DNA of 64,000 nt. Source: JAPLJC01 sp963697965. GTDB lineage: Bacteria > Desulfobacterota > Desulfobaccia > Desulfobaccales > 0-14-0-80-60-11. The stretch covers positions 1,798,001-1,862,000 of the forward strand of contig OY969108.1 in the NCBI GenBank assembly GCA_963697965.1. Reading direction: 5' to 3'. Within the stretch, counting starts at the first letter, position 1; every line of letters starts with the position of its first letter. Positions 33,569 through 44,067 of this stretch are shown here, in pieces. A program made the position numbers and the translations under genes. Below the pieces are notes generated by a model that searched no databases, was not told the origin of the DNA, and saw nothing but the letters and a program-made list of their open reading frames with translations.

Positions 33569-33845
33569 TTAAATTGAACAGAGGCGGCACACTTCGGCGA
33601 ATTCCTGGGACAGGGTGAGGGCCCGGGACTCGCTGGGCAGGCTCAGGACCTGGCCCGGTTTGGAGCCGTAGCGATAAACCGTGATGCCCCTGAGGTCCAG
33701 TTGGTAGGCCAGCCGGTAGGCCCCGGGCCATGTCCGCCACGGTGGCGTCCGGAGCCAGATTGATGGACTTGGAGACCGCGTTCTCCACATGGGTCTGGAA
33801 GGCGGCCTGCATCCATACCTGGTAATCGCTGATCTGGGGCAGGGT
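33569..33845 (-). pseudogene. Class II (adenosylcobalamin) ribonucleotide reductase, C-terminal fragment with frameshift
   Basis: Two adjacent frames join to give recognisable sequence of NrdJ-type reductase: MQAAFQTHVENAVSKSINL and DATVADMA in one, then YRLAYQLDLRGITVYRYGSK in the next. The break lies near 33727 in a CGGGGCC run; dropping one G restores the frame. The upstream catalytic barrel is missing and the usual C-terminal redox cysteines are not recognisable. It is a decayed or displaced fragment, lying between hisG and argJ. Confidence 0.75.
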
Positions 33846-33877
33846 TCTATTAGGTTATCTTTGTTATTGACCCACCA

Positions 33878-35059
33878 TCAACTCCGGTAACTGGCGTTAA
33901 TCCGAATGTAGTCCTCGGTGAGGTCGCAAGTGTCGTAAAAGTCGGAAAAGGTCCCCTGGTGCAGGTGGATGGTCAGGTTGAAGGCCCCGCTGAGGATGAT
34001 CTTTTGGGCCCGGGCTTCCGCCTCCGGCCCCAGCCCCTCTCCTTTCTGCACCACCAGGGAGTCGCCGTAGGAAATCTCCACGCTATGAGGGTCGAAACGG
34101 GCGCCGGAGCGGCCCAGGGCCGCCATGACGCGCCCCCAATTGACGTCCGCCCCGGCCATGGCGGTCTTCACCAACGGTGAGAGGGCCACGGTGCGGGCCG
34201 CCTTCAGGGCCTCAGCCGCGGTGGCCGCACCCCGCACCTCCACCCGGTAAAAGTGCCGGGCTCCCTCGCCGTCGGCCACCACCTGGGAGGCCAGAGCCGC
34301 CATCACCTGGTTGAGCATCTCTCCCAGGGCGGCCATGGCTGGCCCCTCCTCCCGGACCAGCGGGTTCCCGGCCAGGCCGCTGGCCAGCAAGAGTATGGTG
34401 TCGTTGGTGGAGGTGTCGCCATCTATGGTGATGCGGTTGAAACTCAAGGGCAGGGCCCGGCGCAGCAGTTTGGTGAGGATTTTAGGGGATACGGCCGCAT
34501 CGGTGAACAGGAAGACCAACAGGGTGGCCAGATCCGGATGGATCATGCCGGCCCCTTTGGCCATACCGGCCAGGGTTACCTGGCGGCCGCCGATCTCCTC
34601 CCGCAGCAGGGCGGTCTTGGGACGGGTGTCGGTGGTCAGGATGGCCTCGGCCGCTTCGGGGAAACCCTGGGGGTGCAGCCGCTCCGCCAGCCCGGGTAAG
34701 GCCCGGGTGATCTTGTCCAGCGGCAGGGGTTGGCCGATAACCCCGGTGGAGGCCGGCAGCACCAGGGGTTCCGGGATCTTGAGTAAGGCGGCGGCAACCC
34801 TGGCGCTCTCCCGGGCGTCCGCCAGCCCCCCGGGACCGGTGCAGGCGTTGGCGTTGCCGGCGTTCACCAGGATGGCCTGGGCCTTGCCGGACCTGAGGCG
34901 CTCCCGGCTGAGGAGCACCGGGGCCGCCTTGACCAGGTTGGTGGTGAAGACCCCGGCCGCGGCGGCGGGGGCGTCCGCGGCCATCAAGGCCAGGTCCAGG
35001 CCGCCGGTCTTTTTGAGGCCGGCGGCTGTGGCGGCAAAACGGAATCCGGGAATAATCAC
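33878..35059 (-). CDS. argJ: Bifunctional glutamate N-acetyltransferase/amino-acid acetyltransferase
   Basis: The arginine-pathway enzyme that moves the acetyl group from N-acetylornithine to glutamate, recycling it. It has 393 residues. It is self-cleaved at the Thr in KGAGMIHPDLATLL, the nucleophile. Other marks: VNAGNANACTG, PASTGVIGQPLP and ITIDGDTSTNDT. The start is a GTG at 35059 with GGGAGGTGA upstream. An argA-like acetyltransferase is also in the window (38712), so both routes to N-acetylglutamate may be present. Confidence 0.95.
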   Translation of the reverse strand: MIIPGFRFAATAAGLKKTGGLDLALMAADAPAAAAGVFTTNLVKAAPVLLSRERLRSGKAQAILVNAGNANACTGPGGLADARESARVAAALLKIPEPLVLPASTGVIGQPLPLDKITRALPGLAERLHPQGFPEAAEAILTTDTRPKTALLREEIGGRQVTLAGMAKGAGMIHPDLATLLVFLFTDAAVSPKILTKLLRRALPLSFNRITIDGDTSTNDTILLLASGLAGNPLVREEGPAMAALGEMLNQVMAALASQVVADGEGARHFYRVEVRGAATAAEALKAARTVALSPLVKTAMAGADVNWGRVMAALGRSGARFDPHSVEISYGDSLVVQKGEGLGPEAEARAQKIILSGAFNLTIHLHQGTFSDFYDTCDLTEDYIRINASYRS

Positions 35060-35244
35060 GGCTCACCTCCCACGAAAATTTACCACAGGGCGTTGGGGAA
35101 CCAAGAGAAAAAATGGCAAAGCGGCGGGCGGCCTGAGCCACGAACGCGATAAACCCCAGGCAACCTGTGCCAAAGGTAACGCCGCCAAATCTTAGGCGGC
35201 AAAAGAGGCGAAAGCAAGATCCGGTTCAGTCTGGAGAATCCCCT

Positions 35245-35562
35245 CTAGCGGGTCGGGGAGCGCAGCCTGCCAAAATAGGTGGCTAGCCAGACTGCGGCGA
35301 TTAAGACGCCCAAGCCCACCAGGATCCAACCAATCCCTGCTTCGGGCCCATGCGGAGTGAAGAACCAGAGAAGGACAAAGGCTACCCCAAAATTGGCAAA
35401 TCCCCAAAGAGCGTTGCTCAGGGGCGAGGATTCGCCGACCCCGGGCGGCGAGGCAAAGGGCGACTGAAAACGGTGGCCGCTAATGCCTTGAACGAAATGA
35501 GGGACGCCGTTCGCCAGAAACAGTCCACTGACGAATTCGAGCAGGTAAAAATACCACGCCAT
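35245..35562 (-). CDS. Conserved small membrane protein, function unknown
   Basis: A 105-residue protein with three hydrophobic segments: about 3-20, 50-67 and 76-94. Short conserved-looking motifs include GVPHFVQGISGHRFQSPFA in the loop, a pattern I recall from uncharacterised bacterial membrane proteins. It is located between argJ and secA, same strand, but with gaps on both sides. No function is proposed. Confidence 0.7.
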   Translation of the reverse strand: MAWYFYLLEFVSGLFLANGVPHFVQGISGHRFQSPFASPPGVGESSPLSNALWGFANFGVAFVLLWFFTPHGPEAGIGWILVGLGVLIAAVWLATYFGRLRSPTR

Positions 35563-35622
35563 TTCAGTTTCCTTTCAGGAAATCCTGATTGCTCGCCCTT
35601 CACCAGCGTCCCTTCCCGAAAA

Positions 35623-38124
<2,502 letters not shown>

Positions 38125-38181
38125 ATTGGTTTAGATATTATCCATCGAGGTATTAGGTTTGCCTGGGGCAAATTAGATTAT

Positions 38182-38415
38182 TTACGACGCATCCTTTAAT
38201 AACGCGAGAAATTCTTCTCTAGAGATTCCCGCGGTTTTAAGATTATTTTTAATAATGGAAACCGGCACTTCATCATAAGTTGGAATTACGACGGGCCTGG
38301 AAATGCCGGGTTTCACATAGGCTCGATGACTGCCTTCTTGACGCGCAAATTTGAATCATTTAGTCACGAATATCTTCTCCAGTACCTTCCAATGGACCGG
38401 CGCTATCCTGGTCAT
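38182..38415 (-). pseudogene. hicA: HicA-type toxin with premature stop
   Basis: Starting three bases after the hicB stop (ATG at 38415), the frame gives MTRIAPVHWKVLEKIFVTK, then TGA at 38356-38358. Past it, the same frame continues with the full HicA body: FKFARQEGSHRAYVKPG, RPVVIPTYDEVPVS and TAGISREEFLALLKD. The family has a Gly at the interrupted place, so a single GGA to TGA change explains it. The conserved GSH His remains. The product would be a 19-residue stub, leaving the antitoxin without a toxin. Confidence 0.78.
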
Positions 38416-38418
38416 ATA

Positions 38419-38700
38419 TCAGATGCCGACCACGGCGGAATGCCTTTCAATCGATACCCAGGGAGGACTTTTCCAGCTTCCCTGGATCAGTTCATACCCG
38501 CATTCCCGGAGGACTTCCGCAGTTGTCTCCATATCATCAAGGGTAAGCAGGAAGACCTTGACGGCTTCATCGAGCGCCTTGCGGGCTGCTTCCGGGGTAG
38601 GGCCTGAACTCATGACGTCCAGGGGCAGGGCATGAGCAATAAACTGATGGCTTTCTTGCCAAATATATAAGGTATATTCAATAGTTAATTCGGATGGCAT
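38419..38700 (-). CDS. hicB: HicB-family antitoxin-like protein
   Basis: A 93-residue HicB-fold protein (partial RNase H-like): the first strands YTLYIWQESHQFIAHALPL and the conserved GPTPEAARKALDEAV helix, then a family-typical end ELIQGSWKSPPWVSIERH. No DNA-binding extension is attached. It precedes the toxin gene as in hicBA-ordered modules. Because the toxin is interrupted, it is either a relic or still acts on toxins elsewhere. Confidence 0.8.
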   Translation of the reverse strand: MPSELTIEYTLYIWQESHQFIAHALPLDVMSSGPTPEAARKALDEAVKVFLLTLDDMETTAEVLRECGYELIQGSWKSPPWVSIERHSAVVGI

Positions 38701-38711
38701 AATTTATTCCC

Positions 38712-39185
38712 TTAATCTAAAATAGTTCCCTTATCCAGCTCCAGGAGCATGGGGACTTCGTCGCAAAAATCCGGATATTTGATGCAGTCCTTACACTCGC
38801 TCCAAATATGGGGCGGCAGTTGGTCCTTAGGAAATTGTTGAAAGCCGATTCTCTTGAAGAAATCAGGGCGGGTGGTAAGTGCAAAAATCTTTTTCAACCC
38901 TATGGCTCTTGCCTCTTCCAGACATTTTTTAACCAATTTGGAACCCATCCCCTTGTTTTGAAATTCCGGCAAGACCACCACAGAGCGAATCTCACCGCAA
39001 TCTTCCCAATATATGTGCAGGGCGGCGACGCCAATTAAAGGGGACTGGTCAAGGCGATAGACGAAGTATTCCCGTAGCTGGCTGTAAAGATCAGCTTTAG
39101 TCCGGGGCAAGACATCCCGATCGGCGAACTCGTGCAACATCCGCCAGATTTCCGGGACTTCGTGAATTTGGGCTTTGCGAATCAT
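38712..39185 (-). CDS. argA-like: GNAT acetyltransferase, N-acetylglutamate synthase-like
   Basis: A 157-residue GNAT enzyme. The acetyl-CoA-binding motif is in VVVLPEFQNKGMGSKLVKKC. The C-terminus has the pattern of short ArgA-type proteins: FALTTRPDFFKRIGF, then LPPHIWSECKDCIKYPDFCDE, with cysteines typical of this subgroup. It would acetylate glutamate in the first arginine step; argJ is 3.6 kb away. A different acceptor cannot be ruled out. Confidence 0.85.
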   Translation of the reverse strand: MIRKAQIHEVPEIWRMLHEFADRDVLPRTKADLYSQLREYFVYRLDQSPLIGVAALHIYWEDCGEIRSVVVLPEFQNKGMGSKLVKKCLEEARAIGLKKIFALTTRPDFFKRIGFQQFPKDQLPPHIWSECKDCIKYPDFCDEVPMLLELDKGTILD

Positions 39186-39334
39186 TTTGGGTTAAAAGGG
39201 TTACGGTAACATTTCCGCTAAGTTATAATCTTTAAACAGTGCCGATTTTTAGGCCGCCGAGTGTGTGGCGGACGGGGCGCCTGCCTACCAGCACATCATA
39301 ACAATTATATCATCTTTTTGAGGATTAGGAATAT

Positions 39335-39850
39335 ATGACAGTCATCGCCAAAGATCGATACGTGGTCCTGGAATACCGCATGCGCACCGATTCCGGGGAA
39401 CAGATTCGGGGCAACGCCGAAGCGCCGGCCTATCTGCAATTCGTGGCGGGCTACGGCGAGGTCCTGCCCGGGTTGGAACGCCGTCTTTGGGGTCTCAGGG
39501 AGCAGGAGGCGGTGGAGTTCATAGTGCCCGCGGCAGAGGCCTTCGGCGCTTATGAGCCGGAAAACATCCAGGTTTGGAGTCCCAAGGTCTTCCCGCCGGA
39601 CATGGAATTGCGGGTGGACCAGAAGGTGCTTCCCGCCAATCTGCCCTTCCCGCCGGAATATCCGCTGACCGTCAAGGAAGTGAGGGAGGACGCCGTCATC
39701 CTGGATATGAACCACCCACTGGCCGGCCACGATCTGCACTACATGGTGCGAGTGCTGGAGGTGCGGCCGGCGACCGAAGCGGAATTGGAGTCCCTTAAGC
39801 AGTGCAAGTCCTGCAAGGAAGCGACGAATTGCGGAACTGATGGCGGCTGA
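39335..39850 (+). CDS. FKBP-type peptidyl-prolyl isomerase, SlyD-like
   Basis: A 171-residue folding helper. The FKBP core is split by an insert-in-flap domain as in SlyD: first VVLEYRMRTDSGEQIRG and the GYGEVLPGLERRLWGL flap, then the insert, ending DMNHPLAGHDLHYMVRVLEV, which is the SlyD signature. The C-terminal tail is short with three cysteines (CKSCKEATNC), perhaps metal binding, rather than the His-rich tail of E. coli SlyD. It converges on the dsrN gene with only 15 bases between. Confidence 0.9.
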   Translation: MTVIAKDRYVVLEYRMRTDSGEQIRGNAEAPAYLQFVAGYGEVLPGLERRLWGLREQEAVEFIVPAAEAFGAYEPENIQVWSPKVFPPDMELRVDQKVLPANLPFPPEYPLTVKEVREDAVILDMNHPLAGHDLHYMVRVLEVRPATEAELESLKQCKSCKEATNCGTDGG

Positions 39851-39865
39851 TTGCCCTTGCCGCGG

Positions 39866-41323
39866 TTAGCGGGATTGGGAGAGGCGCAGCTCCCGGCCGG
39901 GCGCAGCCGGTCGGGCCGAAACGTCTTCCAGGGCCGGGGCTTGCCGCCGGTACTCCCGGGCGCACCGCACCAGACCCGGGGCCCATTGGGGCGATCCCAA
40001 GGCGTGGAGGTGGGTGTAAGTGGCCAGGACGTTATCACGGATGAGGCCTTCCCGCTGCCCCGCCATACCGGTGCCCCGGGTGAGCCGGAAGGCCATGGCG
40101 GCCTCGGCTGCCGGTTCCGGGGAAATTTGGGAGTAGTGGAACTCGTGGCCCCGGAGCCGGGCGCCCAATGGGAAGAAGGGGTTCTCCCGGACCACTTCCA
40201 GGGTGGTGTAACCGTGGCCCTGGGGTCTTTTTTCCATGACAAAGTCGTAGGGGAAAAGTCCCACCATGGGGAACCTTTCTCCCCGGACCTGAATGTGCTT
40301 CCCCAGGTACATGAGACCGCCGCATTCAGCATAGATGGGGAGGCCCGCGAGGGCCGCGGCCTTGACCGCCTGGCGGAAACTGACGTTATCGGCCAGACCC
40401 TGGGCGTGGGTCTCGGGAAAGCCGCCCCCGATGTAGAGGCCGTCAAGTCCGGGAGGCAGGAGGGGATCGTCCAGGGCGCTGATCTCCACCAGCTTGGCTC
40501 CTTGACGCTCCAGCGCCTCCAGGTTTTCCGGATAGTAAAATTGAAAGGCTGAGTCCCGGACTACCCCGAGGGTTACCGGCGTTCCCCGGCTGGCCAAAGG
40601 AGTGAGGTGGAGGCCGGATTGGGGCGGCAGCGGCGGCGCCTCGGCCGCCAGGCGCCAGAGGCCCTCCAGGTCCAGGTAACGGTTGGCCAGCTCCCTGGCG
40701 GTGCAGATGGCCTTGAGGGCCGTGGCATGCTCCTGCGGGGGGACCAGGCCCATGTGGCGTTCCGGAAAGACTTCACATTTGAGACGGGGAATGGCCCCCA
40801 GCACCGGAAGGCCGCAGTAGCGTTGGATGGTGCTCCGCAGCATCTCTTCATGGCGCGGCCTCGCCACCTGGTTGAGAATCACCCCCTTAAGTGGGACCTG
40901 GGGGTCGAAGTGCTGGCAACCCAGGACCAGGGCGGCGGCGGTGCGGGTGGTCATGGTGCAGTCCACCACCAACACCACCGGGGTGGCCAGAAATTTAGCC
41001 AACTCGGCGGTGCTGTAGGTTCCCTGGGCATCCAGGCCGTCGTAAAGACCGCGGTTGCCTTCGATGAGGAGGGCGTCTGCGTGGTTGGCGTGGCGGGCCA
41101 CCATGGCCATAATCTGGTCCCCTTCCATGAGGAAGGGGTCCAGATTGTGGCTGGGGCAGGCGGCGGCCAGGGCGTGCCAGGCCGAGTCGATGTAGTCGGG
41201 ACCCTTCTTGAAGGGCACCAAGCGCCGTCCCTGGTCGCGCCAGGCGGCCAGGAGCCCCAAGGTCACGGTGGTCTTGCCCGCCCCACCCCGAAGGGCGGCC
41301 AGCAACAGGCGGGGACAGTTCAT
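39866..41323 (-). CDS. dsrN: Cobyrinate a,c-diamide synthase-like amidase, DsrN
   Basis: A CbiA-family glutamine-dependent amidotransferase of 485 residues. The N-terminal ATP-binding domain starts LLAALRGGAGKTTVTLGLL; the C-terminal glutaminase has its nucleophile Cys in YAECGGLMYLG. Placed directly after dsrD, with the start codon overlapping the dsrD stop by one base, it is the DsrN that amidates sirohaem for dissimilatory sulfite reductase. It could also act in cobalamin synthesis; no other cobalamin genes are nearby. Confidence 0.9.
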   Translation of the reverse strand: MNCPRLLLAALRGGAGKTTVTLGLLAAWRDQGRRLVPFKKGPDYIDSAWHALAAACPSHNLDPFLMEGDQIMAMVARHANHADALLIEGNRGLYDGLDAQGTYSTAELAKFLATPVVLVVDCTMTTRTAAALVLGCQHFDPQVPLKGVILNQVARPRHEEMLRSTIQRYCGLPVLGAIPRLKCEVFPERHMGLVPPQEHATALKAICTARELANRYLDLEGLWRLAAEAPPLPPQSGLHLTPLASRGTPVTLGVVRDSAFQFYYPENLEALERQGAKLVEISALDDPLLPPGLDGLYIGGGFPETHAQGLADNVSFRQAVKAAALAGLPIYAECGGLMYLGKHIQVRGERFPMVGLFPYDFVMEKRPQGHGYTTLEVVRENPFFPLGARLRGHEFHYSQISPEPAAEAAMAFRLTRGTGMAGQREGLIRDNVLATYTHLHALGSPQWAPGLVRCAREYRRQAPALEDVSARPAAPGRELRLSQSR

Positions 41324-41568
41324 TATTCTCTCTTCGCTGCGCCTTCTTCGTGGGGAATCTCGATGAAGCTCCCACCGAAGTAAGTGTAAACGCAGCGAGC
41401 GCTGTCGATCAGTTCCTTGATGGCGAACTTCACCATGGTCTTGTCCTGGTCAGGATGCGCTTTGAGAACGGCCTTCTGCAGGTCCATGGCCTTGAGCTGT
41501 TTCTTGCCCTGGGCCGTTTTGACCAGGTCGTAGATGAATTCCACCAACTCTGGTTTGGATAGTGCCAT
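41323..41568 (-). CDS. dsrD: Dissimilatory sulfite reductase-associated protein DsrD
   Basis: An 81-residue winged-helix protein found only in organisms reducing sulfate or sulfite. The family pattern is seen: KPELVEFIYDLVKTAQGKKQ, then DQDKTMVKFAIKELIDSARC and VYTYFGGSFIEIP. Work on relatives indicates it stimulates DsrAB. Its presence marks a reductive rather than sulfur-oxidising Dsr pathway. It lies 13 bases after dsrB, with AGGTGGGA before the ATG. Confidence 0.95.
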   Translation of the reverse strand: MALSKPELVEFIYDLVKTAQGKKQLKAMDLQKAVLKAHPDQDKTMVKFAIKELIDSARCVYTYFGGSFIEIPHEEGAAKRE

Positions 41569-41581
41569 TTATCCCACCTGC

Positions 41582-42652
41582 CTAGAATTTAAAATGCATC
41601 GACGTCCGATAGGTATCATAAGCCCAACGGTAGTCGTCAATGTGCTGGAAGGTGAAGGGAATGTCGCAAACCTCGAAGAACTTCTCCCAACCGATGCGCT
41701 CCACCCATTCGCCGACGCGTTCCCACTTATTGGCGCCTTCGGCGTACTTGTTGATGATCTTGCGGACCGCCTGCACCACCTCCGGCCAGCGGGGCGGGTT
41801 GTTGGGCAGATAGGGTACTGCCAGTTTGGAGAACATGGGCGGGGTCTTGGAGTTGGAGACCTTGCCGCCCACCAGCAGGGCGACGCCGCCTTTCTGGGCG
41901 TCGAACACCGGCAAGGCCGGGCACATGGTGTAGCAGTTGCCGCAGTACATGCAGCGCTCTTCGTTGATGACCACGCTCTTCAAGTTCTTGTCCGGATGGG
42001 GCCGGATGGCGCCGGTGGGACAAGCGGCGATGGTGGTGGGAATTTCGCACAAATGGCGCAGCCTATCGTGATTCACCTTGGGCGGGGTGCGGTGGATGCC
42101 CAGGATGGCGATGTCGGAGCAGTGCACGGCGCCGCACATGTTAAGGCAGCAGGCCAGGGCGATGCGCACCTGGGCCGGCAGCTTGTGGCTCCCGAAATAT
42201 TCGAACAGATCGTCCATCACCGCCTTGACGATACCTGAGGCGTCGATGGCCGGGGTATGGCAATGGACCCAGCCCTGGGTATGGACGATATTGCTCACCG
42301 AGTGGCCGGTGGCGCCGATGGGCACGCCCATCTTTTTGCAGGCATCCTTGACGCCGGCAATCTTACTCTGATCGGTGAGCAGAAACTCGACGTTGTTGCG
42401 GCTGGTGAAGCGCAGATAGCCGTCGCAGAATTTCTCGGCAATGTCGCACAGTTCTTTGACGAAGTCGGTGGTTACGAGCCTGGGTGACCCGCCCCGGACA
42501 GAAAAGACCTTGGCTCCGGATTCGGATACGTGCACCAGCACCCCGGGTTCCAGGATCTGGTGATATTTCCATTTGCCGTAGTTCTCTTTGATAACGGGAG
42601 GCAAGAATTTATCAAATTTCGGTGGTCCGATATCAGTAATACGCTCAGCCAT
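41582..42652 (-). CDS. dsrB: Dissimilatory sulfite reductase beta subunit
   Basis: A 356-residue cytoplasmic subunit. Its sirohaem/4Fe-4S ligands lie in ACCLNMCGAVHCSD. A ferredoxin-type cluster domain is present (CMYCGNCYTMCPALP). The end KFFEVCDIPFTFQHIDDY fits the family. With DsrA it reduces sulfite to a DsrC-bound trisulfide. AAGGAGG precedes the start. Length is normal and no key residue is missing. Confidence 0.97.
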   Translation of the reverse strand: MAERITDIGPPKFDKFLPPVIKENYGKWKYHQILEPGVLVHVSESGAKVFSVRGGSPRLVTTDFVKELCDIAEKFCDGYLRFTSRNNVEFLLTDQSKIAGVKDACKKMGVPIGATGHSVSNIVHTQGWVHCHTPAIDASGIVKAVMDDLFEYFGSHKLPAQVRIALACCLNMCGAVHCSDIAILGIHRTPPKVNHDRLRHLCEIPTTIAACPTGAIRPHPDKNLKSVVINEERCMYCGNCYTMCPALPVFDAQKGGVALLVGGKVSNSKTPPMFSKLAVPYLPNNPPRWPEVVQAVRKIINKYAEGANKWERVGEWVERIGWEKFFEVCDIPFTFQHIDDYRWAYDTYRTSMHFKF

Positions 42653-42715
42653 TGTCTTAAATCCTCCTTATCTAATCGCCCCTAAGTCAGCAAAGGACTT
42701 CCCTGGGCGCTGATC

Positions 42716-43957
42716 TTACAGTTTGATGTATTTGCGGCCCTTTGCCTCGGCCTCGAAATCTTCCGCGTGCCAGAAGAAGAAGGGGTTGGCCCGGGGGGTC
42801 CGGATGGTCTGCCGGGGCGGTTCCAGGCCCACGGACTGGAAGAAATTCCGCATGCCCAGGCGCAGCATCAACTCACCGGTGCGCTCCCGGTTCTTGCCGT
42901 GTTCCGACCACCATTCATGGATTTTGCCCACCAGTTCCATGAACTCGTCATAGGGCGCTTCCATGGGCATGAAGGGCACGATCACCCAGCTCATCTGGGC
43001 GCCTTCCAGGATGGGGGCGTGGGAGCCCAGGAGCAGGCTGGCGCCGGTTTCGGTGCCGATCCGCAAGGCCTGGGGCATCAGGCTGATGCAGTGCATGCAA
43101 TGGTTGCAGTTCTTGTTGTCGATGGTCAGCTTTTTGCCGTCATAGTTCATGCAGATAGTGGGGCAGAGGTCGGTGACATCGGCCTTGATATCCAGCTTGG
43201 CATAAGGAGTGCCGCCGGCCCGGGGTTTCAGTTCGCCGGCCGCATAAGCCGCCACCGCAGACTGGTCGATGCGGATGTCGTCCTTCCAGACGCCGATGAC
43301 GCTCATATCAGCCCGGGCCACCGCGGCCACGCAGTCGTTGGGGCAGCCGGAGCATTTGACCTTGAACTTATAGGGGAAGGAGGGGCGGTGCATATCGAAC
43401 TGGAAGTTCTGGGTGACCTGGTTGCACAGGTCCATGGTGTCATAGCAGGCGTATTCACACCGGGCCTGGCCCACGCAGCAACTGGGGGTGCGCATGGCAG
43501 AGCCGGAGCCCCCCAGGTCCCAGCCCTTGGCGGTCAATGCCGCAAAAGTGGGTTCCAACTCATCGGTGGTGGTTCCCAGGAAGACCAGGTCGCCGGTGGA
43601 GCCGTGCACGTTCAGGGCGCCGGAGCCGTGCTCGTCCCAGATGGCGCAGAGCTCCCGCAAGGCTTGGCTGGTGTAGAACCACCCTGAAGGCTGGTTGATC
43701 CGAATGGTATGGAAGTGCGCCACACCGGGGAATTCGTCCGGCAGGTCGGAGTAGCGGCCGATGATGCCGGAGCCGTAACCCAGGACGCCCACGATACCGC
43801 CGTGCTTCCAATGGGTGATCTTGTCTTTATAGGAGCGCTCCAACTGCCGTAGTAAGTCCCGGGTTGCCGGCTTTCTGGCGGCCACCCGCTTCAGGTCCTT
43901 GACAAAGCTGGGCCAAGGTCCGGTTTCGAGTTGATCCAACAGCGGGGTTTCGGACAT
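42716..43957 (-). CDS. dsrA: Dissimilatory sulfite reductase alpha subunit
   Basis: A 413-residue catalytic subunit. Sirohaem/4Fe-4S ligands are visible in CCVGQARCEYACYDT and CSGCPNDCVA, and a ferredoxin-type insertion in the segment CNHCMHCISLMPQAL. GGAGGAG lies before the ATG at 43957. It is the first gene of dsrABDN and a candidate promoter lies at 44023-44051. It makes this organism a sulfate or sulfite reducer. Confidence 0.97.
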   Translation of the reverse strand: MSETPLLDQLETGPWPSFVKDLKRVAARKPATRDLLRQLERSYKDKITHWKHGGIVGVLGYGSGIIGRYSDLPDEFPGVAHFHTIRINQPSGWFYTSQALRELCAIWDEHGSGALNVHGSTGDLVFLGTTTDELEPTFAALTAKGWDLGGSGSAMRTPSCCVGQARCEYACYDTMDLCNQVTQNFQFDMHRPSFPYKFKVKCSGCPNDCVAAVARADMSVIGVWKDDIRIDQSAVAAYAAGELKPRAGGTPYAKLDIKADVTDLCPTICMNYDGKKLTIDNKNCNHCMHCISLMPQALRIGTETGASLLLGSHAPILEGAQMSWVIVPFMPMEAPYDEFMELVGKIHEWWSEHGKNRERTGELMLRLGMRNFFQSVGLEPPRQTIRTPRANPFFFWHAEDFEAEAKGRKYIKL

Positions 43958-44022
43958 TAAAATCTCCTCCCTCTTGTAATGGTCCCCAAAGGGCTTATTC
44001 TTTTTTTCACAAAATCAATCCT

Positions 44023-44051
44023 ATCTCATAACATCAGGAGACATTTGTCAA
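44023..44051 (-). promoter_or_regulatory. Candidate promoter of dsrABDN
   Basis: On the minus strand, TTGACA (44046-44051), 17 bases, then TGAGAT (44023-44028). The -35 is perfect and the -10 poor, in an AT-rich gap of about 110 bases upstream of dsrA. Confidence 0.35.
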
Positions 44052-44067
44052 CTAAAAAAATTGGAGT

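Noticed and set aside
38356..38358. TGA in hicA read as selenocysteine
   Set aside because: The family has Gly here, there is no SECIS-like stem just downstream, and HicA is not a selenoprotein family.
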